Assembly: GCF_007751035.1 (NCBI RefSeq)
Contig: NZ_CP036433.1
Coordinates: forward strand, 8,661,001 to 8,725,000
Direction of reading: 5' to 3'
DNA: 64,000 nt
From: Lignipirellula cremea
GTDB taxonomy: Bacteria; Planctomycetota; Planctomycetia; Pirellulales; Pirellulaceae
The position numbers and the translations under genes are program-made. This document shows, piece after piece, positions 51,920 to 61,350 of the stretch (position 1 is its first letter; each line of letters opens with the position of its first letter). The notes below the pieces were generated by a model. It did no database searches. It was given only the letters and a program-made list of their open reading frames with translations, and had not been told where the DNA came from.

Positions 51920-53199
51920 CAGGAGGATTGCAAAGTCGATCTTACTTGAATCCCAACTGGTGGAGGGCGGTTTGGGGGCGCCAGGCGAAGAGGTCGGCCT
52001 GGCGACGGAGGCCCCGATCGGCGGTTTGGGCCACGAGCTGCACAAATGCCAGCGCGCAAGAGGTCAGAGTCGCCATCCGCTCGGCCAAGCCGGGGCGGCG
52101 GAGATAGTGCCGGTCTTCATCCCACCAGCGGTCTTTCACAAAGTGAAGATTGTTCTCCACCGACCAGTGACCACGCACCCAGCCCAGCAGTTGCTGAGGC
52201 GTGACGGTGTCCGCATCAAGGCTACTGACGAAGTATCTTACATCACGAAGAGTTTCCGTCCCCCGCTCAACGACCACACGCTCCACGCAGAGTAGGATGC
52301 TGCAGTCGGGGAACTGCAGTTGGTCTCGACAGTAGTCGGCGTCCTCGGTATTGCACCAGATGCGACGGGTTTCAACGCGACCCCTTTTTTATCGAACTCC
52401 TTGGCGTCCGCTTCGCCTCGATCAGCAAAGCAGGTTTCCAGCGCGTCGAGCATGTCGCCTTGGTTTTTCTTGATCTGAAACAGATAATCGCAGGTGGTTC
52501 CCGAGAGAAGTTCGGCCAGCGGACGTTGGGCGAAAATCGCATCGCCGGTAAGCAGTTCGATCATCGGAAAATCTTCTAACAGCGACGACAGTCGCAGTTT
52601 CAGTTCGCCCGGTTCGTTCGTTTTGTCTCCCGTCACCGACCACTGGGCGAGCACCACCTTGGCGCGCTGCGCGAACACGTTCAGCATGTGCACCGGCGAG
52701 CCGTCTTCATAGCCTTGGCAGGCGGTCTTTCCATCGACGGCGACGACTTTCAAATCCTCTTCGTCCACCAACGAGAGCAGCCAGACGCCAAAGGCGGCTT
52801 GAAAATCGGCGAGCGAAAACTGAGCCAACGCCCGGCTCATCGTCGTGGCGTGCGGAGGGTGCCGCCGATTGAAGCCCAGCGGCTCCTGCAGTAGTTCCCA
52901 GTGGACTGCCGCCCAAGACTGGAGCGTGGCGAACTCGCGAATGCGGCAGACGAGGCCCAGAAACGCCAGGCTTAAGATGGCGGGGAACGGATGCCTTCGC
53001 CCTCGTCGACGCCGTGGATCGGGGATGGCGGAAAAGACTTCGTGCAGCGCGCGCAGCGGGAAATCATCAGACATGGTGGTCCCTCCGTGATAACGACGAC
53101 CAACCCTAGCCGTGTAATCGCCAAATCCCTTACCAGCCCTACGCCGAATCAATCCAAACGGTTCGCCCCTCCGACCTCAAGGACTTTGCAATCCTCCTG
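51920..53199 (-). mobile_element. Complete ISAs1-family insertion sequence (1280 bp)
   Basis: Bounded by perfect 18-bp inverted repeats CAGGAGGATTGCAAAGTC (51920-51937) and GACTTTGCAATCCTCCTG (53182-53199), outside which lie identical 10-bp direct repeats. The length, CAGG ends and DDE transposase fit the ISAs1 family. It carries a single transposase gene on the minus strand, broken by a frameshift, so it cannot move on its own unless slippage restores the frame. Intact ends suggest it is recent and could be mobilised in trans. Confidence 0.92.
51942..53074 (-). pseudogene. ISAs1-family transposase, frameshifted
   Basis: N-terminal part from 53074 (MSDDFPLRALHEVFSAIPDP) with Asp in VVAVDGKTACQG and LTGDAIFAQ; the C-terminal part (to 51942) carries Glu in HWSVENNLHFVKDRWW, together the DDE triad. 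The frame breaks at an A6 run (T6 at 52385-52390 on the plus strand): past it the zero frame reads nonsense to 52238, while the -1 frame gives VETRRIWCNTEDADYC and continues without a stop into the C-terminal half. One extra A would restore D-K-K-R-G-R-V-E-T-R-R. GGAGGG precedes the start. Confidence 0.9.
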
Positions 53200-53209
53200 C
53201 GGCAGGGCG
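53200..53209 (+). repeat. Target-site duplication, right copy
   Basis: CGGCAGGGCG, matching 51910-51919. Confidence 0.85.
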
Positions 53210-53325
53210 CCGTTTTCTTTACTTCGCGAAAAACGGCTGCTACGCTGATCGACGCGGATTGCGACCGGCGTCGACGCGATGACCGGCCTGCCGCCTTTCT
53301 TCTGCTCCCCATGAAGGATTCTTCG

Positions 53326-54453
53326 ATGTTGACGCCTGGGAAATTAACGGCGGCGATCGCCCTGCTCGGGGCCTGCTGCAGTAACGCAATGGCCGCCGAC
53401 GCGGTGCTGGGAAAAACCACCACCGGCGCTCCAGAGATCCGATCGATCCAGGTGCTGGCATTCGCCCCCGACGGCGTGCTGCTGGTCGGCGATGGAGCCG
53501 GCTCGCAGATTTTCGCCATCGCCACCGACGACACGTCCTCCCGGCCGGCCCTGGCCAAACCGATCGACGGCGTCGACGGTCTGATTGGCGCCCGTCTGGG
53601 AACCAACGCCAAAGGGGTGGAGATCGTCGACCTCGCCGTCAATCCGGCATCGCAGGCGGTCTACATGGCGGTCCGCAAGCAGGACGACAAGAGCTACGCC
53701 ATTTTGCATGTCGACGGCTCGGGCCAGCTGAAAGAACTCGACCTGGGCGACCAGACCCGCTACGCCCGGTTGAAGCTCGACGGCGGCTCGGCGCCGATCA
53801 CCAGCATTACCGATGTCGCCTGGGCCGACGGCCGTCTGGTCGCTGCCGGCCGGGCGAACGACGCCTTTGCTTCCAAAATTTTCAGTGTGTACGGTCCGCT
53901 GGACAACGACCAGGCCGGCGAAGTTTACAGCACCGAGTCGTACCACGTTTCCCATCGCCGCTGGGAGACCAAAGCGCCGATGAGCGTGCTGATCCCGCTG
54001 CAGGAAAACGGCAAGAGCTATGTCATTGGTGCGTTCTCCTGCACGCCGATCGTCAAGTATCCTCTGGATTCACTGTCGTCCGGCGACACGATCAAAGGGC
54101 AGAGCGTGCTGGAACTGGGCTCCGGCAACCGGCCGATCGACATGTTCCTGTACGAGAAAGACGGCGTCTCTTTTGTCCTCTCCAATACGTTCCGTTTCCA
54201 TCATGAGAAACGACCGTTCGGCCCCAGCCCGTACTGGACCGTCAAGTTCCAGCAATCGGTGCTCAGCGAAAACGACGACATCAACGAGCAGGCCCTGCAG
54301 CGTCTCAAAGGGAACGACCCCGCCACCGACAAGGTCGAACTGGTCGAGGCCTACCACGGCGTGATGCAGATGGACCAGCTCAACAGCACCCATGCCGTCG
54401 TCCTCCGCGAAGGCGACGAAGGCCTGTCGCTCGCTCCTCTGCTGTTGCCGTAA
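53326..54453 (+). CDS. Secreted beta-propeller-like protein, unknown function
   Basis: 375 residues. Signal peptide MLTPGKLTAAIALLGACCSNAMA, then strands such as IRSIQVLAFAPDGVLLVGDGAGSQIFAIATDD, VDLAVNPASQAVYMAVRK, and ITSITDVAWADGRLVAAG, which recall beta-propeller blades (NHL/SMP-30 style). No catalytic motif. ATG 53326 has AAGGA eight bases ahead and gives the signal peptide; an in-frame ATG at 53311 adds five residues. The next gene is also a secreted beta-rich protein. Separated from the kinase region by the IS. Confidence 0.7.
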   Translation: MLTPGKLTAAIALLGACCSNAMAADAVLGKTTTGAPEIRSIQVLAFAPDGVLLVGDGAGSQIFAIATDDTSSRPALAKPIDGVDGLIGARLGTNAKGVEIVDLAVNPASQAVYMAVRKQDDKSYAILHVDGSGQLKELDLGDQTRYARLKLDGGSAPITSITDVAWADGRLVAAGRANDAFASKIFSVYGPLDNDQAGEVYSTESYHVSHRRWETKAPMSVLIPLQENGKSYVIGAFSCTPIVKYPLDSLSSGDTIKGQSVLELGSGNRPIDMFLYEKDGVSFVLSNTFRFHHEKRPFGPSPYWTVKFQQSVLSENDDINEQALQRLKGNDPATDKVELVEAYHGVMQMDQLNSTHAVVLREGDEGLSLAPLLLP

Positions 54454-54555
54454 GCAGCCGCGACCTGCACGCCAGATTCCAGGAATGAAACGCAGGGCGG
54501 CCCATCTGGGGCCGCTCGTTTTTCATGTCGCTCGCTATTCACCAGGGAAGTCGCC

Positions 54556-55650
54556 ATGCCGATCTGCCTGCTGCTGCTTCTCCTGGCGGCGCCGCCCGAA
54601 CTGGCCGTTCTTGCGCAAGACGATCCGGCCCAGGTCATCGTGCAAGGGCGACTGCCGGCGTCAACCCGACTCGACGGCCAACCGCTGGCGAAGGGACCTG
54701 TCACTGCCGAACAAGGCGAAGGCCTGCTGACGCTGTCCGTGCTCGACGAACAATCCCGCCCAGGACCGCCCATGTTTGGGGCTTACGCCTGGAGCCCAGG
54801 GCGGCTGACCTTCACACCGCGAAGACCGCTGACGCCCGGTATGCGGTACGTCGCCCGGCTGTCGCTGCCAGGAGAATCGCCGGTCGAGGTGCAGTACGCC
54901 GTGCCCCGTCCGCCTGATCGTCCGCCGCAGGTCGTCGCCATTTATCCGTCGGGCGACAAGCTGCCGGCCAACCTGCTCAAATTCTATCTGGAGTTTTCAG
55001 AATCGATGCGGGAAGGACGGGAGATCTTTGACCAGATCCACCTGATCGATGCCCGCGGCCAGCAGGTCGAAGATCCCTGGCGCCGGAAAGAATTGTGGAC
55101 GCCCGACGGCAAGCGGCTCACGCTGTGGATTCACCCAGGCCGGGTCAAACGGGGCGTCAACCTGCGTGAAGAAATCGGCCCCGCGCTGGAACCTGGCCAG
55201 CGCTATACGCTGCAGATCGATGCCGGCCTGGCAAGCGCCGCGGGCTCCGACCTGGCCCAGCCGTACCACAAGACGTTCACCGCGATCGAACCTGACTATG
55301 ACCGCCCCCTGCCGATCCAATGGCGTCTGCACCCCGGCGCCGCCGGCGGCCGGGAACCGCTGACGATCGAATTCGGCGAACCGCTGGACTGGTCGCTGGC
55401 CGGAAGGCTGATCACGGTGCAATCGCCAACCGGCCAGCCGCTGGCCGGACGCAGCGAACTCCTGCCGCAAGAAACGGGCTGGCGGTTCACCCCGTCGGAG
55501 CCATGGCAGGCGGCCCGTCACACCCTGGCGGTCGATGGGCTGCTCGAGGATCTGGCTGGCAACACTCCCTTGCGGGCGTTTGAGACCGACCTCTCCCTGC
55601 CGGCTCTGGCCCTGCCGCAACTGGAGCGGGAATTCCAGCCGGAACCGTGA
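54556..55650 (+). CDS. Secreted Ig-like (Big_5/SbsA-type) domain protein
   Basis: 364 residues. Signal peptide MPICLLLLLLAAPPELAVLA, then repeated Ig-like domains: PRPPDRPPQVVAIYPSGDKLPANLLKFYLEFSESM and EPLTIEFGEPLDW, with TPGMRYVARL and PGQRYTLQID in the next strands, the pattern of SbsA/Big_5 domains of surface and adhesion proteins. No catalytic motif. Follows the propeller gene by 102 bp. Confidence 0.75.
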   Translation: MPICLLLLLLAAPPELAVLAQDDPAQVIVQGRLPASTRLDGQPLAKGPVTAEQGEGLLTLSVLDEQSRPGPPMFGAYAWSPGRLTFTPRRPLTPGMRYVARLSLPGESPVEVQYAVPRPPDRPPQVVAIYPSGDKLPANLLKFYLEFSESMREGREIFDQIHLIDARGQQVEDPWRRKELWTPDGKRLTLWIHPGRVKRGVNLREEIGPALEPGQRYTLQIDAGLASAAGSDLAQPYHKTFTAIEPDYDRPLPIQWRLHPGAAGGREPLTIEFGEPLDWSLAGRLITVQSPTGQPLAGRSELLPQETGWRFTPSEPWQAARHTLAVDGLLEDLAGNTPLRAFETDLSLPALALPQLEREFQPEP

Positions 55651-55741
55651 TCCCCGGAAGGCAGCCCTTCGTTGCCGGCGCATGGGAAGGTAAGATGGCA
55701 GATGGTTCCGTCCGTTTGCATCCCGCCGCAGGCCGCTGTAT

Positions 55742-56713
55742 ATGCCGTTATTTGAAGAGTACGTCCTTCCCGAAGCAGAGGAGAAGCCAACGCTGGCGGC
55801 CGCTTTACGCGTTTTTCTGGAAGGAAAAAGCTGGGCGCAAGTGCGACAGCTGATTTCCGGACGGCGGATCGAAGTGAACGAAACCCTCTGCCTGGACGAC
55901 GCCCGGCGCCTGGACCCCAACGATGTGATCCGCGTCTGGCAGGAAGCACTGCCCAAACCGCCGGGCGAAGACGCCGTCCGCATCGTCCACTGCGACGCCC
56001 ACCTGGTCGTAGTCGACAAGCCGGCCGGCATTATGACGGTCCGCCATCGGGCGGAACGGGAATGGCCGGAGCTGCGGAAGAACAACCAGCCTTCGCTTGA
56101 CGAAATGGTCTACAACCTGCTCGGCCGTACGGCCGGCGGGAAAAAGTCCACGCACGGGCCGCGGTTGCGGATTGTGCAGCGCCTGGACCGGGACACCTCG
56201 GGGTTGATCGTCTTTGCCCGGTCCGTCACCGCCGAGCGCTACCTGGCCAGCCAGTTCAAAGCCCACACCGTGATCCGCCGTTACCTGGCGATTATCGAAG
56301 GCCAGCTGGAACTGGCCCGGATTGAATCCACCCTGGTCCGCGACCGGGGCGATGGGCTGCGCGGCAGTCATCCGACGACCGGCCAGACCGCCATCACCCA
56401 TGTGGCCCCCCTGGAAGAGCTCTCCGGGTATAGTCTGGTCGAATGCCGGTTAGAAACGGGCCGCACCCATCAGATCCGCATCCACCTGGGCGAACAAGGC
56501 AATCGCCTGTGCGGAGAGAAAGTCTACCGCCGCCAGATGCACCGCTCGCATACGAAGGACCTCTCCGGCGCCAAACGCCAGGCGCTGCACGCGGCGGAAC
56601 TGGGCTTTATTCATCCCGGCACAGAGAAAGAGATCCGCTTCGAGTCGGAAATGCCCGACGACATGCGTCGCCTTTGGGAAAAACTGCGCAAAGCGGATGA
56701 AAAGAAGGGCTAA
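55742..56713 (+). CDS. RluA-family pseudouridine synthase
   Basis: 323 residues. N-terminal S4 RNA-binding domain (about 15-65, AALRVFLEGKSWAQVRQLISGRRIEVNE), then HLVVVDKPAGIMTV and the catalytic RIVQRLDRDTSGLIVFARS with Asp in RLDRDTSG, and CRLETGRTHQIRIHL. Isomerises uridine to pseudouridine in rRNA or tRNA; target not identifiable. Cytoplasmic. Confidence 0.92.
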   Translation: MPLFEEYVLPEAEEKPTLAAALRVFLEGKSWAQVRQLISGRRIEVNETLCLDDARRLDPNDVIRVWQEALPKPPGEDAVRIVHCDAHLVVVDKPAGIMTVRHRAEREWPELRKNNQPSLDEMVYNLLGRTAGGKKSTHGPRLRIVQRLDRDTSGLIVFARSVTAERYLASQFKAHTVIRRYLAIIEGQLELARIESTLVRDRGDGLRGSHPTTGQTAITHVAPLEELSGYSLVECRLETGRTHQIRIHLGEQGNRLCGEKVYRRQMHRSHTKDLSGAKRQALHAAELGFIHPGTEKEIRFESEMPDDMRRLWEKLRKADEKKG

Positions 56714-57083
56714 GAACCGGCCAGGAAACTGTGCGACGCTTCTGGCGATTCCCTTTCGCGCGGGGATCCCTGGCAACTCCAGGCAAACGGAGGCGGCACA
56801 CCTCAGTCTACCAGGCCAGACGTTTTTACCCGAATTACCTTCCGGGTCGCCGCCGGGACAAGGTCGGCGCGGCGGGATTCGCTTCACACTTCGTCCGGAT
56901 TGTATAATAATAAGGGGATAGGATCGTTTTCGGCGACGGCGCCTGCGATCCAGAAGCGATACCCTGGCTACTGCGTCGGTTCGCCCCCATGTAGCCAGTT
57001 ACGACCACCGACGCGACCGTTTCGCCCTGGCGCAGGGCGAACCCCCTTTGAGCACTTCAAAACAGGATCTCTTCGGAAGCCGA
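56714..57083. other. 370-bp intergenic region before the GYF protein
   Basis: No gene. A perfect -10 box TATAAT lies at 56903-56908, but the -35 at 16-18 bp spacing is poor; it may be a promoter whose start would be near 56915, giving a 170-nt leader. GGAAG precedes the start codon of the downstream gene. Confidence 0.4.
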
Positions 57084-58040
57084 ATGGGAATTCGTTTTTT
57101 ATGCCCCAACGGGCATCGACTCAACGTGAAGACCTTCCTGGCCGGAAAACGCGGTCTTTGTCCGCATTGCGGCGAAGGCGTGGATATTCCGCTGGAAAGC
57201 CAGATCGAGTCGCGGAAAAAGAAACGCTCCACCGCCGTCGGCGCGAACGGCGGTTCTCCTCCCGATGAACAGGACGACGATCCGGACGAGGCCCAGTCCA
57301 TACCGACTCTTTCCCCCTCGCGACCTTTAGTACTTCCCCAGGCGGCCGACTCCACGGCGCCCGCCGCGGCCCAAACGCCCGTTCTCCCGAAACCAACTCC
57401 GGCAACTGCTTCCAAGCCCGCTCCCGCTTCGACACCGGAAGCAACTGCGTCTTCTGCTGCTCCGGCGCCATCGTTGCCTGCGACGCCGGCCCCTGCATTC
57501 ACTCCTGCCGCGTCCTCGACCCCTGCACCTCCGCCGTCGAGCCCGGCGGCTGCCGACCCGATTGACGAGTCGCCCGCCGCAGTCTGGTATGTGCGGCCCG
57601 TTTCCGGCGGCCAATTTGGCCCGGCCGTGGGCGAAGTGATGCGTAAATGGATCCAGGAGGGTCGGGTCAGCGGCGACTCGCTTGTGTGGCGGGAAGGCTG
57701 GGAGGAATGGATCCTGGCCGAAACGATCTTCCCCTCCCTGCAGGAATCGGCCCCCTCCACGCCGTCGATCTCGGTCAGCCCATCCCCCCAGGGACGTCCG
57801 TCCACGGAGGTTCCCCATGCCGAGCCGCGCGGCGCCAGTAGTTTCTCGCCGTATCGCCGCCCGCCGAACCAGTCCAACTCGATGCGACTGGCGATCGTCA
57901 TTCTGCTGGGCGTGATCAGCCTGGCGCTGCTGGGCGTGCTGGCCTGGGTCATTACCAGTCGGTCGTCCGCTCCCGCCGCTCCGGCTCCGGCGGCTGTCCG
58001 CTTGCATCCGACCGTCCCGGTTCTGGTCCGTCCGGCCTGA
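57084..58040 (+). CDS. Zinc-ribbon/GYF-domain membrane protein
   Basis: 318 residues. N-terminal zinc ribbon CPNGH...CPHCGEGVDIP, a low-complexity Pro/Ala/Thr/Ser linker (about 60-160), then a GYF_2 domain WYVRPVSGGQFGPAVGEVMRKWIQEGRVSGDSLVWREGWEEWI, and a C-terminal membrane helix (about 275-298) with a short outside tail. The GYF_2 domain is a protein-protein interaction module common in planctomycetes. Start 57084 has GGAAG ahead; the longer start 57048 is unlikely. Confidence 0.85.
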   Translation: MGIRFLCPNGHRLNVKTFLAGKRGLCPHCGEGVDIPLESQIESRKKKRSTAVGANGGSPPDEQDDDPDEAQSIPTLSPSRPLVLPQAADSTAPAAAQTPVLPKPTPATASKPAPASTPEATASSAAPAPSLPATPAPAFTPAASSTPAPPPSSPAAADPIDESPAAVWYVRPVSGGQFGPAVGEVMRKWIQEGRVSGDSLVWREGWEEWILAETIFPSLQESAPSTPSISVSPSPQGRPSTEVPHAEPRGASSFSPYRRPPNQSNSMRLAIVILLGVISLALLGVLAWVITSRSSAPAAPAPAAVRLHPTVPVLVRPA

Positions 58041-58247
58041 GCAAGACCCGCCCTGCCCTGCCGCTTTGCTGGTCCCGCCTGCATCCACCAGGGACGACTC
58101 CGGGAACAAATCGGGGCCAATTCCGTAAAATGTAAGGGCTCGGGGTCCGACTTTGCCGCCTCTGCCGGTCGTCGGCGGCTGCGGATCGGCTAGAATCATC
58201 CTCATCCCTGGTTTAGTTTGCCTCAATCTGTTTGCTGGAGAGAAAAC

Positions 58248-58919
58248 ATGTCGGAGCAGGACCCTGGCTCGCCGCACCACGCCAATCGAGCTTTCTACGA
58301 CCGGATCGCCCATTCTTACGACGCCCTGGCCGATTCCAACGAGCACCGCGCCCGCGAAGCAGGCCAGGCCGCGCTCGCCCTGCAGCCGGGAGAAAAAGTG
58401 CTGGAGATCGGTTTCGGCACTGGCAATTCGCTGATCCAGCTGGCCGAAGCGGTCGGCGAAACCGGCTCCGCCCATGGCATTGATATCTCCTCGGGGATGC
58501 GCGATGTCACCCAGAAAAAGCTGGAAGAACGCGGCCTGACCGACCGGGTGTCGCTGGAACTGGGCGACGCTCGCCAGTTACCGTACGACGACAATTCTTT
58601 CGACGCGGTCTTTACCAGCATGACGCTGGAGTTGTTCCCGCTGGAAGATATCCCGCTGGTGCTGGCCGATGTCCGACGCGTGCTGCGATCCGGCGGCCGG
58701 TTCGGCGTGGTTTCCATGGCGACCGTCCACGAAGGCGAACACGACAGCATGCTGGAGAGCGCCTACAAGTGGTTCCACCGCCACTTCCCCCATATCGTCG
58801 ATTGCCAGCCGATCGACGTCGAAAAGTTCGTCCAGGAGGCCGGCTTCCAGGTGGATCAGGTCGTCAACATGGAAATCTGGACGATGCCGGTGCGGGCCGT
58901 GATTGGCGTCAATCCGTAA
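58248..58919 (+). CDS. SAM-dependent methyltransferase, class I (UbiE-like)
   Basis: 223 residues. Rossmann SAM-binding motif VLEIGFGTGNSLIQLAE (about 52-68), GIDISSGM, LELGDARQLPYDDNSFDAVFTSM and VLRSGGRFGVVSM, the UbiE/Coq5-like layout. Substrate unknown; the ubiquinone role is not implied. GGAGAG ahead of ATG 58248. Confidence 0.9.
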   Translation: MSEQDPGSPHHANRAFYDRIAHSYDALADSNEHRAREAGQAALALQPGEKVLEIGFGTGNSLIQLAEAVGETGSAHGIDISSGMRDVTQKKLEERGLTDRVSLELGDARQLPYDDNSFDAVFTSMTLELFPLEDIPLVLADVRRVLRSGGRFGVVSMATVHEGEHDSMLESAYKWFHRHFPHIVDCQPIDVEKFVQEAGFQVDQVVNMEIWTMPVRAVIGVNP

Positions 58920-59108
58920 AGAGTCCTGGTTCTCCGTCGTCCCCGGCAGGGGGCAATTTCGCGAGAAATCACGAACCTCCCCTGCCCCGCCTGCGACTTT
59001 GCCGGTCGGGCTGTTAAAATCAAGTCCCACGGCGACGCTCCCTGGGTCCTGCTTTCCCGCCGCTTTGCCAGTGCTCCCCTCCTGCAGCTCCATTGAAATC
59101 ATAGTCCG

Positions 59109-61223
59109 ATGACGAAACGTACTCTCGAAACCCTTCGCAATATTGGCGTGATCGCCCACATCGACGCCGGCAAGACGACCGTCACCGAGCGGATGCTGTA
59201 CCTGTCTGGCGCTTCGCACAAGGTTGGCCAGGTCGACAAGGGGACGACCATCACCGACGACGATCCCGAAGAGGCGGATCGCGGCATCACCATTTATTCC
59301 GCGTGCGTTACGTTCGACTGGAACAAATCCCACGTCAACTTGCTGGATACCCCCGGCCATGTGGACTTCACCGCCGAGGTGGAACGCTGCCTGCGAGTCC
59401 TCGATGGAGCCGTGGTGGTGTTTAGCGCCCGCGAAGGGGTCGAAGCCCAGAGCGAAACCGTCTGGCGCCAGGCCAACAAGTACGGCGTCCCCCGGATCGC
59501 CTTTATCAACAAGCTGGATCGCGAAGGCGCCGGGTTTGAACGCGTCTTTAACGAACTGAACCGACGCCTGGGCGCCACGCCCGTCGCCATTTCGATCCCC
59601 TACGGACAAGGGCCCGAACATGTCGAAAACCCGTTCCGCGGGATCATCGACCTGATCGAAATGAAGCTGCTGACCTTCGACAAAGAATCGCTTGGCAAAC
59701 AGTTCGAAGTCAGCGAGATCCCGGAAGAAATGCTCGACGAAGCCCAGGTCTGGCGGGAAACCATGATCGAAAAGCTGTATGAATACAGCAACGAAATGAT
59801 GGAACTGGCGCTCCAGGAAGAACCGATCCCGATCCCCCTGATCCGCAAGGTGCTGCGCGAGGCCACCCTGGCGATGCAGATCCAGCCGCTGCTGTGCGGT
59901 TCGGCCCTGCACGGCATCGGCGTGCAAACGGTGCTCAACGCGGTCGAACACTATCTGCCCAGCCCGCTCGATCGTCCCGCAGTGAAAGGATTCAATCCCT
60001 TCCAGAAGGACAAGAAAACGGGCGAGCCGGCGATCGAAGAACGCGGCCCCAACAACGAAGATCCGTTCTGCGCCCTGGTCTTCAAAATCATTCCCGAAAG
60101 AACCGCCGACAACTACTGGGTCCGCGTCTACTCGGGCGAACTCAAACAGAACTCCCGCGTTTCCAACCCAGGCAAGGAACTCAAAGAAAACGTGTCGCAA
60201 TTGTGGCAACTGCGGGCCAGCAAAAAGAACCCCCAGGGCCAGATCGAGAAAGTCGGCGCCGGCGATATTGTCTGCCTGATCGGCCCCCGCCACTCCATCA
60301 CCGGCGATACGCTGTGCGATCCCAAACACCCGATCGTGCTGGAAGCGATCGAGTTTCCCAAAACGGTCATCTCGATGGCGATTGAACCCGAGAACACGGC
60401 CGAACGGAAAAAGCTCGGCGAAATGCTCGAAATGCTTAAACGCCAGGACCCCACGTTCCAGGCAGTTGAGAACGAAGAAACCGGACAGACGCTCATCAGC
60501 GGCATGGGCGAGCTCCACCTGGACATCATCAAGAACCGACTGCTCCGCGACTTCAAACTGAATGTCAAAGTTCACAAGCCGCGCGTCAGCTACCGCGAAA
60601 CGGTCAGCAAAGCGACCGAAACCGTCGGCGAATGCCATCGCATCGTCGGCGGCGCGCAACTGTTCGCCAAAGTCAAACTGCGGATCGAACCCAACACCGA
60701 ATCCGATAAGCCCGTCACCCTCATCAACGCCTGCCCGCCCGAATCCCTGTCGGCCGATCTGGTCACGGCCGTGATGGAACAGCTCAAAGCCAAAGGCGAA
60801 GGCGGCGGCCTCAGCAGCTTCCCGCTGTCCAAGCTCAAAGTCACCTTCCTGGGCGGAGAAACCCGCGAAGAAGGCTCCAACGAAATGGCCTTCAGCATCG
60901 CCGCTTCGGAAGCGTTTGAACACGCTCTCCGCGCGGCCGGTCCCGTGCTGCTGGAACCGGTCATGAAACTGCAGATCACCACGCCTGAAGACTACTACGG
61001 CGATTTCGTGAACGACATCCAGAAACGCCGGGGGATGATCTCAGAAACCGAGCAGCGGGGCGAAGTCACCGTGATCGAAGCGCACGTGCCGCTGGTGGAA
61101 CTGTTCGGCTATTCCGATTCGATGCGCAGCCTCAGCCAGGGCCGCGGCGGCGCCTCGATGCAGCCGCACGAATACCAGCCCGCCCCGCCCGAAGTCGGCC
61201 GCGAGTACGGCATCACCAGCTAA
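59109..61223 (+). CDS. fusA: Elongation factor G (divergent copy)
   Basis: 704 residues, full EF-G length. GTPase domain with IAHIDAGKTTVTERML, DTPGHVDFT and NKLD; switch region DRGITIYSACVTFDW, less conserved than the common RGITITSA; domains II-V complete, ending MQPHEYQPAPPEVG. Moves tRNA-mRNA on the ribosome after peptide bond formation. No rpsL, rpsG or tuf genes adjoin, unlike the canonical str operon, so it may be an additional EF-G (the EF-G II/spdEFG type known from planctomycetes and spirochaetes). The 781-codon minus-strand frame over it is a shadow. No clear Shine-Dalgarno. Confidence 0.93.
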   Translation: MTKRTLETLRNIGVIAHIDAGKTTVTERMLYLSGASHKVGQVDKGTTITDDDPEEADRGITIYSACVTFDWNKSHVNLLDTPGHVDFTAEVERCLRVLDGAVVVFSAREGVEAQSETVWRQANKYGVPRIAFINKLDREGAGFERVFNELNRRLGATPVAISIPYGQGPEHVENPFRGIIDLIEMKLLTFDKESLGKQFEVSEIPEEMLDEAQVWRETMIEKLYEYSNEMMELALQEEPIPIPLIRKVLREATLAMQIQPLLCGSALHGIGVQTVLNAVEHYLPSPLDRPAVKGFNPFQKDKKTGEPAIEERGPNNEDPFCALVFKIIPERTADNYWVRVYSGELKQNSRVSNPGKELKENVSQLWQLRASKKNPQGQIEKVGAGDIVCLIGPRHSITGDTLCDPKHPIVLEAIEFPKTVISMAIEPENTAERKKLGEMLEMLKRQDPTFQAVENEETGQTLISGMGELHLDIIKNRLLRDFKLNVKVHKPRVSYRETVSKATETVGECHRIVGGAQLFAKVKLRIEPNTESDKPVTLINACPPESLSADLVTAVMEQLKAKGEGGGLSSFPLSKLKVTFLGGETREEGSNEMAFSIAASEAFEHALRAAGPVLLEPVMKLQITTPEDYYGDFVNDIQKRRGMISETEQRGEVTVIEAHVPLVELFGYSDSMRSLSQGRGGASMQPHEYQPAPPEVGREYGITS

Positions 61224-61248
61224 CCCGGCCCATAGCACGTCGCTTTTT

Positions 61249-61297
61249 GCAGAGTTCACCGCCGGAAACTCAAGAGGACAGGAAGAGAACAGAGAGC
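61249..61297 (-). repeat. Extragenic repeat, CTCTGCG...GGTGAATC type (copy 2, inverted)
   Basis: Read on the minus strand it begins CTCTCTGTTCTC and ends GGCGGTGAACTCTGC, the same order of blocks as the copies at 27666 and 61351. It faces the next copy with about 53 bp between. Confidence 0.55.
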
Positions 61298-61350
61298 GTT
61301 CTTCAAGGTCGACCAATGGCCGCCGCCAACGAAACTCACTTGAACTCTTC

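Noticed and set aside
52238-52384. Continuation of the transposase zero frame past the A6 run as a real C-terminus
   Set aside because: The amino acids (SGAIPRTPTTVETNCSS) match nothing in the family, whereas the other frame gives the conserved VETRRIW segment and the catalytic Glu region.
58578-60923. 781-codon minus-strand frame across the EF-G gene
   Set aside because: It is the antisense of a strongly conserved EF-G gene and has repetitive Phe/Asp/Gly composition typical of shadow frames in GC-rich DNA.
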